NCBI RefSeq assembly: GCF_002891295.1
Contig: NZ_LGUI01000012.1
Span: 248,001 to 312,000 of the forward strand
Direction of reading: 5' to 3'
Origin: Streptomyces eurocidicus
GTDB taxonomy: Bacteria > Actinomycetota > Actinomycetes > Streptomycetales > Streptomycetaceae
Length of the DNA: 64,000 bases
The translations under genes and the position numbers were made by a program. This document shows, piece by piece, positions 51,766 through 60,553 of this stretch. Positions within the stretch are counted from its first letter, which is position 1. Every line of letters starts with the position of its first letter. The notes under the pieces were generated by a model, which was not told the origin of the DNA, did not search any database, and worked only from the letters and a program-made list of their open reading frames with translations.

Positions 51766-52062
51766 TCAGTCCTCCCCCAGGATCTGCGGCACCTTGAAAC
51801 GCTGCTGCTCCTGGGCCGGGGCGCCGGAGAGCGCCTCCTGCGGGGTCAGCGACGGACGGATCTCGTCCGGGCGCATGACGTTGGTCAGCGGCAGCGGGTG
51901 GGACGTCGGCGGTACGTCCTGGTCGGCGACCTCGGAGACGCGGGCGACCGCGCCGATGATGTCGTCGAGCTGTCCGGCGAAGTGGTCGAGCTCTTCGTCC
52001 TTGAGCTCCAGACGTGCCAGCCGGGCGAGGTGGGCGACCTCCTCGCGCGTGATGCCAGGCAT
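51766..52062 (-). CDS. gatC: Asp-tRNA(Asn)/Glu-tRNA(Gln) amidotransferase subunit C
   Basis: A 98-residue subunit that wraps the A-B interface. It begins PGITREEVAHLARLARLELK, the family signature, and ends FKVPQILGED. The ATG at 52060-52062 has GAGGA seven bases before it. A longer open frame upstream runs through the intergenic repeat and is not coding. First gene of gatC-gatA-small ORF-gatB. Confidence 0.95.
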   Translation of the reverse strand: MPGITREEVAHLARLARLELKDEELDHFAGQLDDIIGAVARVSEVADQDVPPTSHPLPLTNVMRPDEIRPSLTPQEALSGAPAQEQQRFKVPQILGED

Positions 52063-52140
52063 GCGGCGATCCTCAGGGTTCGTGACGGTTTCTGGGCGGG
52101 TTGTGCGCCCAATCCTATGGCGCGGCGGTGGGTGCCCGCG

Positions 52141-52365
52141 AAACGCTTTCCCTGCGGGGGGCTCGGCCGCGTGCGGGGCTCCGCCCCGGACCCCGGTCCT
52201 CAATCGCCGGACAGGCTGAATTGTTGCCCGGAACCGGGCGAGATTCAGCCTCGGGCAGGGGGCGAAATCCAGCCCGGCCGGCGATTGAGGCCACCGCGCG
52301 GAGCGCGGAAAGGGGGCCCGGGGGCGAAGCCCCCGGGCACGGGAAGGGGCGGGGTGGGGAAGACC
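52141..52365. repeat. Inverted pair of the dispersed repeat, copy 4
   Basis: Two units between gatC (start) and rmdB (end), both on the minus strand. The left unit has GGGGCTCCGCCCCGG and CCTCAATCGCCGGACAGGCTG. The right unit has CAGCCCGGCCGGCGATTGAG, the CCGCGCGGAGCGCGG hairpin and GGCCCGGGGGCGAAGCCCCC. A 60-bp spacer with further AGATTCAGCC sequence lies between. The gatC promoter must lie in or just downstream of it. Confidence 0.78.
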
Positions 52366-52428
52366 CGCCGTCACCCCGCGCCATGGCGTCCGGGCGGCTC
52401 GCGGTACTCGCGGTCACCCCAGCCGGGG

Positions 52429-54552
52429 TCACGTCACCGGCTGGTCCGCTTCCTCCTCCGACGGCTGGAGCGCCGGATGGTCCGCCGGCTGCGCGGCCGG
52501 GACGCGGTCGGCCTCGCGGTGCCAGCCGCTCTCCCCGCGGAGGCGGAGCCACGCCGTCGTCTCGTCCGGCGGCATCGCGGCGGCGACCAGCCAGCCCTGG
52601 ACGGCGTCGCAGCCCAGGTCGCGGAGGCGCTCCCAGGTCTCGTCGTCCTCGACGCCCTCCGCGACGACCAGGAGGCCCAGCGAGTGGGCGAGGTCGAGGG
52701 TGCAGCGGACGATCTCCGCGTCCTCGTTGTCGATGGCGAGGCGGGCCACGAAGGAACGGTCGATCTTCAGCTCGCTCACCGGGAGGCGGCGCAGGTGGAC
52801 CAGCGAGGAGTAGCCCGTGCCGAAGTCGTCCAGGGACATCTTCACGCCGTGCCCGGTCAGCCCGGCGAGCGTGTCCGCGGCGCGCTGCGGGTCCTCCAGG
52901 AGGACGTGCTCGGTTATCTCCAGCTGAAGGGCCCCCGGAGGGACCCCGTGGCGGGCGAGCCGCGCCGCGACCGAACCCGCGAACCCGGGGGTGTGAACGT
53001 CGCGGGGCGAGACGTTGACGGCCACCGGCACCTCCAGGCCCATCGCCCGCCACTTCGCGACCTGGCCGAGCGCCGTCTCCAGGACGTACTCGGTCAGCCG
53101 TGGCATCAGCCCGGAGGACTCGGCTATCGCGATGAACTCGTCCGGCGAGACCCGGCCCCGCTCCGGGTGCACCCAGCGGACGAGCGCCTCCAAGCCCTCC
53201 ACATGGCCGTCGAAGCCGACCTTCGGCTGGTAGTGCAGTTCCACTTCGCCCGCGTCGAGCGCGCGCCGCAGGTCGCCCAACAGGCCGAGCCGGTCGGGGG
53301 TGTTGCCGTCGCGGCGGGCCTCGTAGACCTCGACGCCGCTGCGGTCGCGCTTCGCCTGGTACATCGCCACGTCGGCGCGGCGCAGCAGGCCCTCCGCGTC
53401 GAGCGCGTGGTCGGGGTAGACGGCCACGCCGGCGCTGGCCTCCAGGACGAGGGTGAGCCCGTCCAGGTCGAGGGGGGAGCCGAGGGCGGCGACGAGCGAA
53501 CGCGCCACGCGCTGGGCGCTGGTGAGGGAGTCGGCGACGGGGAGCAGCACCGCGAACTCGTCGCCGCCGAGCCGGGCCGCCTCCGCGTCGCGCGGCAGGG
53601 CGAGGCGGAGGCGTTCGGCTATCTGGAGGAGCAGCCGGTCCCCGGCGAGGTGGCCGAGGGTGTCGTTGACGGACCGGAAGCGGTCGAGGTCTATCAGGAC
53701 GAGCGCGGACCTGGACCCGGCGCGCTCCGCCTCGTCGAGCGCGGTCCAGGTGCGCTCCAGCAGCCACTGGCGGTTGGGCAGCCCGGTGAGCGGGTCGCGG
53801 AGCTGCTCCTCGGCGCGGGCGCGGGCGATCCACAGGGTGGAGTCGAGGGCGATCAGCGGGACGGCGAAGAGCGGCAGCAGCAGCGGGGCGTGGTCGGCGA
53901 CGACGGCGATCAGCGGGGCGATGCCGAGCAGGGCACCGCCGACCAGGGCCTGCCGGACGAGCGCGGTGCGGGCGATGCTGGTGAGGCCGGTGCGCGGGGC
54001 CATGGAGTACCAGAGCAGGGCCCGGGTGACCGCCAGGTACATAAACGCGGCCAGGGCGATCTTGGGGACGGCGGTGAGCGGCCAGGTGTCGGGCAGCCAG
54101 GGGTGCTCGACGGAGGCGACGACCCCGCAGGCGGCGAGGGACAGCCCGGCGGCCCCGATGCCGAGGATGTCGACGGCGCCGTGGAGTAACGCCTGCCGCC
54201 ATCGGTGGCGGCGCGCGGTGGCGACGAGCAGCACGACGGCGATGCTGATCAGAACGGCGGGCAGCCAGCCGTAGAGCAGCAGGACGGCGAGGGTGAGCGC
54301 GGCTCCCGAGCCCGTGCCGCCCCACCAGCGGTCCCGCCCGAGGGCGACGAGGTGGGCGACGATCAGGGCGGTGAGGGTGGCGAGGGCCCAGCCGACGGTG
54401 TGCCGGGGGAACACGGCGTTGCCCGCGCCGAGGACGCGGCAGACACCGGCCGCCAGGGCGACCGCGGCCACGGTGACACAGACGGCCGGCAGCGCGGGCG
54501 GAGGGACCCGGCGCAGCCGAGAGACCGGTTCGGCGCTGTCGGTGGGTTTCAT
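52429..54552 (-). CDS. rmdB: GGDEF/EAL cyclic di-GMP phosphodiesterase, RmdB-like
   Basis: A 707-residue membrane protein. About seven to eight N-terminal helices (to about residue 235) precede a GGDEF domain (ARLGGDEFAVLL, near residue 329). The EAL domain has an intact signature (VEGLEALVRWVHPERG, near residue 451), VNVSPRDVHTPGFAG, EITEHVLLEDPQRA, SLDDFGTGYSSLVHLRRLP and VAEGVEDDETWERL. Residues needed for c-di-GMP hydrolysis appear present. It lies next to ligA, as S. coelicolor RmdB does from memory, and that protein has been reported as a phosphodiesterase affecting development. The ATG at 54550-54552 follows GAGAGGGAC. Confidence 0.88.
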   Translation of the reverse strand: MKPTDSAEPVSRLRRVPPPALPAVCVTVAAVALAAGVCRVLGAGNAVFPRHTVGWALATLTALIVAHLVALGRDRWWGGTGSGAALTLAVLLLYGWLPAVLISIAVVLLVATARRHRWRQALLHGAVDILGIGAAGLSLAACGVVASVEHPWLPDTWPLTAVPKIALAAFMYLAVTRALLWYSMAPRTGLTSIARTALVRQALVGGALLGIAPLIAVVADHAPLLLPLFAVPLIALDSTLWIARARAEEQLRDPLTGLPNRQWLLERTWTALDEAERAGSRSALVLIDLDRFRSVNDTLGHLAGDRLLLQIAERLRLALPRDAEAARLGGDEFAVLLPVADSLTSAQRVARSLVAALGSPLDLDGLTLVLEASAGVAVYPDHALDAEGLLRRADVAMYQAKRDRSGVEVYEARRDGNTPDRLGLLGDLRRALDAGEVELHYQPKVGFDGHVEGLEALVRWVHPERGRVSPDEFIAIAESSGLMPRLTEYVLETALGQVAKWRAMGLEVPVAVNVSPRDVHTPGFAGSVAARLARHGVPPGALQLEITEHVLLEDPQRAADTLAGLTGHGVKMSLDDFGTGYSSLVHLRRLPVSELKIDRSFVARLAIDNEDAEIVRCTLDLAHSLGLLVVAEGVEDDETWERLRDLGCDAVQGWLVAAAMPPDETTAWLRLRGESGWHREADRVPAAQPADHPALQPSEEEADQPVT

Positions 54553-55044
54553 GCCCGTCCCTCTCACAGCCGGCGGTGCCCGCGCCACGGCAGGCGCACA
54601 TCTCAACAGTAGGCCGCAGAAGGCTACGACGGGCAGCGATCGGCAGCGGTTGCCCGATTGGGATACGGCCTCTTGTAGCCATCTGGTAAGCGCTGTAGGG
54701 GTAATGCCCACTGACTATGCGGGCATTACTCCGGCGGGGTGGCGACCTGGGTTCGACTGCCGGCGAACGCGCGGATCACGGCCGGGTCCGGGCCGGATCG
54801 AGGCCGTGCGGCGGCGGCACCGGGGCCCGGGCCGGTGCCCGGTTGGGGCGGGGGCCGGGAGGGGTGCCGGGAGGGGACGAGGGGGTGCCCGGCGGGGAGC
54901 TCGCCGGAGGGGCTCGCCGCGCCCTGCCGCACCCGTCTGCGCCCTCCCCCGTCCACCCGCGCTCCCGGCCGGAGGGCCCGGCCCTCCCCCGCCCGCTCAC
55001 GTCCCCGGGGCCCGGCCGTCTCCCCCGCGGCCCCGCGGCTCAGC
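54553..55044. other. Intergenic stretch between ligA and rmdB
   Basis: About 490 bp without a gene. It contains the rmdB promoter region, a near-perfect inverted repeat at 54698-54732 and a very GC-rich part. The GC-rich part has a GGCACCGG/CCGGTGCC hairpin at about 54817-54840 that may terminate ligA. GGTTCGAC near 54751 recalls a tRNA T-loop, but no cloverleaf forms around it. Confidence 0.55.
54698..54732. promoter_or_regulatory. Inverted repeat upstream of rmdB
   Basis: GGGGTAATGCCC (54698-54709) pairs with GGGCATTACTCC (54721-54732) with one wobble around an 11-nt spacer. It stands 146 bp before the rmdB start in an AT-richer patch. It could be an operator or part of a terminator; no T-tract follows. 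Confidence 0.5.
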
Positions 55045-57315
55045 TCACGGCTGGGCCACGGCCGCCTCACGCGCCGCCTCGGGCCCCTCCGCGAGCAGCA
55101 CGGCGAAGCCGTCCTCCTCCAGCACCGGGACCTTCAGCGCCATCGCCTTGTCGAACTTGGAGCCGGGGTTGTCGCCGACGACCACGAAGTCCGTCTTCTT
55201 CGACACCGAGCCGGTCACCTTGGCGCCCCTGCTCTGCAGCGCCTCCTTGGCGCCGTCGCGGGTGTGCGAGGCGAGCGTGCCGGTGACGACGACGGTGAGG
55301 CCCTCCAGCGGCCGGGGGCCCTCGTCCTCGCCGGCGGCCTCGTCCTCGAAGCGGACGCCGGCGGTGCGCCACTTCTCGATGATCTCGCGGTGCCACTCCT
55401 CGGCGAACCACTGCTTCACGGAGGCGGCGATGATGCCGCCGACGCCCTCGACGGCCGTCAGCTCCTCCTCGCTCGCCTCGGCGATGCGGTCCAGGGAGCG
55501 GAACTCGCGGGCCAGCGCCTCGGCCGCGACGGGGCCCATGTGGCGGATCGAGAGGCCGGTCAGGAAGCGGGCCAGCGGGCGCTCCTTGGCCGCCTGGATG
55601 TTCTCCAGCATGGCCAGGGCGTTCTTCTTCGGCTCGCCCTTCTGGTTGGCGAAGAAGGTGACGACCTTCGCCTCACCCGTCTTGGGGTCGCGCTTGGGCA
55701 GGCCGGAGTCCATGTCGAGGACGTAGGACTTGATGGGCAGCAGCTCCTCGATCGTCAGATCGAAGAGGTCGCCCTCGTTCTTCAGCGGCGGGGTGGACGG
55801 CTCCAGCGGCTGGGTGAGGGCCGTGGCGGCCACGTAGCCGAAGTTCTCGATGTCGAGGCACTTGCGGCCGGCCAGGTAGTACAGCCGCTCGCGGATCTGG
55901 GCGGGGCAGCCGCGGGCGTTGGGGCAGCGGAGGTCGATGTCGCCCTCCTTCATCGGCTGGAGGGCGCTGCCGCACTCGGGGCACTCGGCGGGCATCACGA
56001 ACTCCCGCTCGCTGCCGTCGCGCAGCTCGGCCACCGGGCCCAGGATCTCCGGGATGACGTCGCCCGCCTTGCGCAGCACGACGGTGTCCCCGATGAAGAC
56101 GCCCTTGGCCTTGACGACCTCCTGGTTGTGCAGGGTGGCGAACTCGACCTCGGAGCCCGCGACCGTGACCGGCTCGACCACCGCGTACGGCGTGACGCGG
56201 CCGGTGCGGCCGACGCCCACACGGATGTCGACCAGCTTGGTGTTGACCTCCTCCGGGGCGTACTTCCAGGCGATGGCCCAGCGGGGCGCGCGGGAGGTGG
56301 AGCCGAGCCGCCCCTGGAGGGGGATCTCGTCGAGCTTGACGACGACGCCGTCGATCTCGTGCTCCATGGAGTGCCGGACCTCGGGGTCGCCGTAGTGGGC
56401 GATGAACTCCCGCACGCCCGCCAGGGAGTCCACGACGCGGTTGTGCGCGGCGGTCGGCAGGCCCCACTCGCGGAGCAGGTCGTACGCCTGCGACTGGCGC
56501 TCGATGGCGAAGCCCTCGCGGGCGCCGACACCGTGCACCACCATGTGCAGGGGGCGGGTGGCGGTGACCCGGGGATCCTTCTGGCGGAGCGAACCGGCCG
56601 CCGCGTTCCGCGGATTGGCGAAGGGGGGCTTGCCGGCCTCCACCAGGGTGGCGTTGAGCTCCTCGAACTTCTCCATCGGGAAATAGACCTCGCCGCGGAT
56701 CTCGACGAGCTCCGGGATCCGGTCGCCCTGGAGCCGGTCCGGGATCTCGGTGATCGTCCGGACGTTGGGCGTGATGTCCTCGCCGGTGCGGCCGTCGCCC
56801 CGGGTGGCGGCGCGGGTGAGCCGGCCGTGCTCATAGGTGAGGTTGACGGCGAGGCCGTCGACCTTCAGCTCGCACAGGAAGTGGTACGAGGAGCCCTCGC
56901 CGACGTCCTTGGCGACGCGCTCGGCCCAGGCGGCGAGCTCCTCGTCGTCGAAGGCGTTGTCGAGGGAGAGCATGCGCTCGCGGTGCTCGACCGCCGTGAA
57001 CTCCGTCTCGTAGGCCCCCGCGACCTTCTGGGTGGGCGAGTCCGGGGTGCGCAGCTGGGGGTGCTCGTCCTCCAGCGCCTCCAGGGAGCGCAGCAGCCGG
57101 TCGAACTCGGCGTCGCTGACGACCGGGGAGTCCTTGACGTAGTACCGGAAGCGGTGCTCCTCGATCTGCTCGGCGAGCCGCGCGTGCTGCTCCCGCACCT
57201 CCGCGGGTGCTCCGGCAAGCGCGGCCTCCGCCGCGAGCTTCTCGTCGCCGTGCTGTCCGCCAGCCACCGTCTCGTCCTCCCGTTGTTCCATGGGCGGGCC
57301 CTGGAGCGCCGTCAC
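55045..57315 (-). CDS. ligA: NAD+-dependent DNA ligase
   Basis: A 756-residue replicative and repair ligase. Domain Ia (HRFRYYVKDSPVVSDAEFDR) binds NAD+. The adenylated Lys is Lys151 in CELKVDGLAVNL. The OB fold follows, then a four-Cys zinc finger (CPECGSALQP with CPNARGCPAQIRE), a helix-hairpin-helix region (SIRHMGPVAAEALAREFRSL, VEGVGGIIAASVKQWF) and a C-terminal BRCT domain (LEGLTVVVTGTLASHTRDGA). The GTG at 57313-57315 overlaps the MetE-like stop as GTGA, suggesting coupling. An ATG eight codons in (57291) is the alternative. Essential gene. Confidence 0.95.
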   Translation of the reverse strand: MTALQGPPMEQREDETVAGGQHGDEKLAAEAALAGAPAEVREQHARLAEQIEEHRFRYYVKDSPVVSDAEFDRLLRSLEALEDEHPQLRTPDSPTQKVAGAYETEFTAVEHRERMLSLDNAFDDEELAAWAERVAKDVGEGSSYHFLCELKVDGLAVNLTYEHGRLTRAATRGDGRTGEDITPNVRTITEIPDRLQGDRIPELVEIRGEVYFPMEKFEELNATLVEAGKPPFANPRNAAAGSLRQKDPRVTATRPLHMVVHGVGAREGFAIERQSQAYDLLREWGLPTAAHNRVVDSLAGVREFIAHYGDPEVRHSMEHEIDGVVVKLDEIPLQGRLGSTSRAPRWAIAWKYAPEEVNTKLVDIRVGVGRTGRVTPYAVVEPVTVAGSEVEFATLHNQEVVKAKGVFIGDTVVLRKAGDVIPEILGPVAELRDGSEREFVMPAECPECGSALQPMKEGDIDLRCPNARGCPAQIRERLYYLAGRKCLDIENFGYVAATALTQPLEPSTPPLKNEGDLFDLTIEELLPIKSYVLDMDSGLPKRDPKTGEAKVVTFFANQKGEPKKNALAMLENIQAAKERPLARFLTGLSIRHMGPVAAEALAREFRSLDRIAEASEEELTAVEGVGGIIAASVKQWFAEEWHREIIEKWRTAGVRFEDEAAGEDEGPRPLEGLTVVVTGTLASHTRDGAKEALQSRGAKVTGSVSKKTDFVVVGDNPGSKFDKAMALKVPVLEEDGFAVLLAEGPEAAREAAVAQP

Positions 57316-58334
57316 TCAGGGTTGTCCGCGAGGGATCTCGCCGCCCGGGCGCAGTGGGCGAGGGCCGTACGGGCATATGCGGGCGAAGCGCCCGCGAGCC
57401 CGCACGCGGGAGTGATCACCACGGACTCCGCGAGGGTCCCCGGCGACAGCCCCAGCCTGCGCCACAGCGTCCTGACACCCATGACGCTACCGGCAGGGTC
57501 TGACAATGGGCCGTCCACACCCGGCACCACACCGACGAGCAGCTTGGTGCCCGCCTCCACGGCCTCGCCCACCGCCTCTTCCTCACGCTCGGTGAACAGC
57601 GAGAAGTCGAAGGAGACGCCCTCGACACCGGCCCGGCGCAGCAGCGCGAAGGGCACTTGGGGGGCGCACGAGTGGACGACGGGGGACGCGCCGGTGGCCT
57701 CGCGCGCCACGGCCGCCAGGTCGCGCAGGGCGCCCTCGACGACGGCCCGGTCGACGGCCCGGTAGGTGCGGTAGCCGCTGGCGGTGCGCACCCGGCCGGA
57801 CAGCACGGCGGTCAGCGAGGGCTCGTCCAGCTGGAGCACCACCCGGGCGCCGGGCACCCGGCGCCGCACGTCGGCGAGGTGCGCCCGCAGCCCCTCGGCG
57901 AGGGAGGCGGTCAGGTCCCGGCAGGCCCCGGGGTCGCCCAGGGCCGCCTCGCCGCCGCGCAGCTCCAGGGCGGCGGCCAGGGTCCAGGGGCCGACGGCCG
58001 AGACCTTGAGCGCGCCCTCGTACCCCTGGGTGAACTCCTCCAGGGCGTCGAGGTCCTCCCCCAGCCAGGAGCGGGCCCGCTTGGTGTCGCGGCCCGGGCG
58101 GTCGCCGATCCGCCAGCCGCTGGGCTCGACGCGGGCGAAGACGTCCACCAGCATCCCGGCGGTCCGTCCGATCATGTCCGCGCCGGGCCCGCGGGCGGGC
58201 AGCTCCGGGAGGTACGGCAGGGCCTCCAGCGACCCCGTGACGGTCTTCACGGCCTCGCGGGCGTCACCGCCGGGCATCGAACCGATCCCGGTGGCGACAC
58301 CCGCGCCCCAGCTCACGTTGCTCTTCTCGCTCAC
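57312..58334 (-). CDS. Cobalamin-independent methionine synthase-like protein (MetE C-terminal type)
   Basis: A 340-residue protein made of only the catalytic UROD/MetE barrel. It has VATGIGSMPGGDAREAVKTV, KVSAVGPWTLAAALELRGG, VVLQLDEPSLTAVLSGRV and the zinc-ligand elements His-Ser-Cys (VVHSCAPQVPF) and Cys-Gly-Leu-Ala (VVITPACGLAG). The normal MetE N-terminal half is absent, which resembles the core-MetE proteins that may use methyl donors other than folate. The true activity is uncertain. It overlaps ligA by four bases and follows the SDR gene by 35 bp, so it is part of a four-gene operon. Confidence 0.82.
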   Translation of the reverse strand: MSEKSNVSWGAGVATGIGSMPGGDAREAVKTVTGSLEALPYLPELPARGPGADMIGRTAGMLVDVFARVEPSGWRIGDRPGRDTKRARSWLGEDLDALEEFTQGYEGALKVSAVGPWTLAAALELRGGEAALGDPGACRDLTASLAEGLRAHLADVRRRVPGARVVLQLDEPSLTAVLSGRVRTASGYRTYRAVDRAVVEGALRDLAAVAREATGASPVVHSCAPQVPFALLRRAGVEGVSFDFSLFTEREEEAVGEAVEAGTKLLVGVVPGVDGPLSDPAGSVMGVRTLWRRLGLSPGTLAESVVITPACGLAGASPAYARTALAHCARAARSLADNPE

Positions 58335-58369
58335 CCAGGAAGAGTACGAGACGGCGGCCGGGCGCCGGC

Positions 58370-59059
58370 TCAGCGACCGGGGCGGACCGTCAGGTCGTTG
58401 ATCTCCGCGTCACGCGGCAGGTCGAGCGAGAGCAGGATGGTCGTCGCGACCGACTCCGGGTCGATCCACTTCGACGCGTCGTACTCCTTGCCCTCCTGCT
58501 GGTGCACCTTCGCCTGCATCGGCGTGGCCGTGCGGCCCGGGTAGACGCTGGTGACGCGGACGCCGTTGCCGTGCTCCTCGGCGCGCAGCGAGTCCGCGAC
58601 GGCCTTCAGACCGTGCTTGCTGGCCGCGTACACGCCCCAGTTGGCGTGGGCGTGCATGCCGGCTCCGGAGTTGACGAACACGACGTGTCCATGGGCGACC
58701 CGCAGCTGCGGCAGGAAGAGGCGCGTCAGCTCGGCGGGGGCGATGAGGTTGGCGGCGAGCGTGCGGTTCCAGGCGCGGGTGGTCAGCTCGCCGATGTGGC
58801 CGAGGTCGCAGACGCCCGCGATGTGCAGCAGCGAGTCGACGTGGTCGGGCAGGGTCTGCTGGCTGAGCGCCCAGGCGATCCGGTCGGGGTTGCCGAGGTC
58901 CGCGACGAGCGTACGGGCGCCGGGGAACCGCCCGGCGAGCTGCTTGGCCCGCCCGGCGTCGCGCGCGAGGAGGTACAGGTCGTCGCCGCGCGCGAGCAGG
59001 CGGTCCGCGACGGCCTCGCCGATGCCCGAGCCGGCGCCAGTGATCAGGTGTGTTGCCAT
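58370..59059 (-). CDS. Short-chain dehydrogenase/reductase
   Basis: A 229-residue SDR. The cofactor motif is LITGAGSGIGEAVADRL, the structural NAG block is represented by LLHIAGVCDLGHIG, the catalytic Ser is in VFVNSGAGMHAH and the Tyr-x3-Lys is YAASKHGLKA. RVTSVYPGRTATPMQAKVHQ follows. The ATG at 59057-59059 has AAGG at seven bases. It starts 14 bp after the LOG-like gene and precedes the MetE-like gene. Substrate unknown. Confidence 0.92.
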   Translation of the reverse strand: MATHLITGAGSGIGEAVADRLLARGDDLYLLARDAGRAKQLAGRFPGARTLVADLGNPDRIAWALSQQTLPDHVDSLLHIAGVCDLGHIGELTTRAWNRTLAANLIAPAELTRLFLPQLRVAHGHVVFVNSGAGMHAHANWGVYAASKHGLKAVADSLRAEEHGNGVRVTSVYPGRTATPMQAKVHQQEGKEYDASKWIDPESVATTILLSLDLPRDAEINDLTVRPGR

Positions 59060-59073
59060 GCCTCCACCTTGCC

Positions 59074-59613
59074 CTACCGCACCCCGGCCGACTCCTCCAG
59101 GTAGGCCAGCGCGCCCACGCCGTCCTCGGCGAAGAACACCAGGTCGGTGAGGGGAAGCGGCAGGAAGCCCTCGGCCTCCATGCGCTGGAACTGCTGCTTG
59201 AGCCCGTCGTAGAACCCCGCGGTGTTCAGCAGGACCACGGGCTTGCCGTGCATGCCGTGCTTCTTCAGCTCCAGGATCTCCGTCGCCTCGTCCAGCGTGC
59301 CCATGCCGCCGACCATGACGACGACGGCGTCGCCGCGCGCGAGCAACTGCGCCTTGCGCTCGGCGAGATCCCTGGTGATCACCATCTCGTCGGCGCCCTT
59401 CCGGGCCTTCGCCGCGAGGAACTCGACCGACACCCCGACCAGCCGGCCGCCGCTCTCCTGGACGCCGTCGGCCATCACCTTCATCAGCCCGGACTCGGAA
59501 CCGCCCCAGACCATGGTGTGGCCGCCCCGGCCGATGAGCGAGGCGAACTCGCGGGCGGGGCCGGTGTAACGGGCGTCGAGGTCGGCGGCGGAACAGAAGA
59601 CGGTGATGTTCAT
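59074..59613 (-). CDS. LOG/TIGR00730-family Rossmann-fold protein
   Basis: A 179-residue protein. NITVFCSAADLDARYTGPAR opens the fold, GRGGHTMVWGGSESGLMKVM binds the nucleotide phosphate, and VGGMGTLDEATEI corresponds to the PGGxGTxxE motif of cytokinin-activating LOG enzymes, with Val in place of the Pro. Family members cleave nucleoside monophosphates to ribose phosphate. Many bacterial ones are annotated as lysine decarboxylase in error. The ATG at 59611-59613 lacks a ribosome site and may be leaderless. It heads the operon with the SDR, MetE-like and ligA genes. Confidence 0.85.
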   Translation of the reverse strand: MNITVFCSAADLDARYTGPAREFASLIGRGGHTMVWGGSESGLMKVMADGVQESGGRLVGVSVEFLAAKARKGADEMVITRDLAERKAQLLARGDAVVVMVGGMGTLDEATEILELKKHGMHGKPVVLLNTAGFYDGLKQQFQRMEAEGFLPLPLTDLVFFAEDGVGALAYLEESAGVR

Positions 59614-59814
59614 ACGGGTCACGGTACGCCGTCGCTCGCACCATCCCCATCTGGCCGGATTTGGGGGTTCCGCTGTCAGGGTCAGGACCCTGTTCGGTTG
59701 CGGGTTCGTCACAGACGGCGCCCTGGTTCGGCGGCTTGTAAAGCCGTTGTTAGCCTGACGTGCGCTCGTCAAGCGAGTATGAATTCAAGCCACTTCTCGG
59801 GGGAGTTCTTCAGC

Positions 59815-60450
59815 GTGAAGCTTCGTCATGTCCGCGCCGCGGCGGTATTCGGGATCGTCGTCGTCGCCCTCACCGGCGCCCGGGGCCACCACGGCGGCAG
59901 CTGCGGCGGTTCCAGCCACAGCAGCGGCTCCTCCACCTCCGGCGGCACGACGTCCTCCGGCGGTACGACGTCCACCGGCGGTACGTCCGGCGGCGACAGC
60001 ACCGGCGGCACGTTCGGCGGCTCGACCACGAGCGGCGGCACGACGACCTCGGGCACGACCAGCGGCACCACCTCCGGCACCACCGGCGACTCCACGACCT
60101 CCGGCGGCTCCTCCACACTGGGCTCGTCCGGCGGCAGCGGCAGCCGTGACAGCGCCATGCGGGACATCAAGATCGTCGACTGCGCGTACACCGACCGCCT
60201 CGGCATCACGGCCAAGCTGAGCGCCACCAACAGCAGCTCGACGCTGACCTACGACTACCGCCTCACGGTGAAGTTCACCGGCCCCGACGGCGCGCTCCTG
60301 TCCACCCGCAACCCGTCGATCATGTGGGTCGGGCCGGGCAAGACCGGCAACCTCGACGTGTCGACCCCGTACGTCCCCAAGGCGGGCGGCCCCACCAGCG
60401 GCGGCAAGTGCGAGGTCACCAACGTCACGCGGACGATCAACGGGCGCTGA
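59815..60450 (+). CDS. Secreted Ser/Gly/Thr-rich protein
   Basis: A 211-residue exported protein. GTG at 59815 has GGGGGAG nine bases before it and gives the signal KLRHVRAAAVFGIVVVALTG. An ATG at 59779 in frame is less likely. Residues about 25-110 are low-complexity repeats built on Ser-Gly-Gly-Thr-Thr. The C-terminal 95 residues form a small beta-rich domain (RDIKIVDCAYTDRLGITAKL, TYDYRLTVKFTGPDGALLST, GGKCEVTNVTRTINGR) with two cysteines that could make a disulfide. The C-terminal domain resembles the FxLYD/DUF4352-type domains that sit at Streptomyces cell surfaces. Function unknown. Confidence 0.82.
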   Translation: MKLRHVRAAAVFGIVVVALTGARGHHGGSCGGSSHSSGSSTSGGTTSSGGTTSTGGTSGGDSTGGTFGGSTTSGGTTTSGTTSGTTSGTTGDSTTSGGSSTLGSSGGSGSRDSAMRDIKIVDCAYTDRLGITAKLSATNSSSTLTYDYRLTVKFTGPDGALLSTRNPSIMWVGPGKTGNLDVSTPYVPKAGGPTSGGKCEVTNVTRTINGR

Positions 60451-60496
60451 CGGCCACACCGCGCGCGCCACGCGCCCCGAGGCCCCGTAGAGACAA

Positions 60497-60531
60497 CCGC
60501 ACCCGCCGGGCGGCCTGCCCGGCGGGTGCGG
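60497..60531. terminator. Bidirectional terminator between the SGT-rich protein and mnmA
   Basis: Perfect 15-bp stem, CCGCACCCGCCGGGC (60497-60511) with GCCCGGCGGGTGCGG (60517-60531) and a 5-nt loop, between convergent genes. Confidence 0.85.
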
Positions 60532-60553
60532 TGCGTCCCGGGCGGGCCCGGCC

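Noticed and set aside
54721..54790. tRNA-like segment (GGTTCGAC) downstream of ligA
   Set aside because: The T-loop-like bases are present, but the flanking bases do not form the T stem, acceptor stem or an anticodon arm.
59050..59814. Upstream extension of the secreted Ser/Gly/Thr-rich protein to 466 residues
   Set aside because: The extension runs antisense over the LOG-like gene. GTG at 59815 has a strong ribosome site and is followed at once by a signal peptide.
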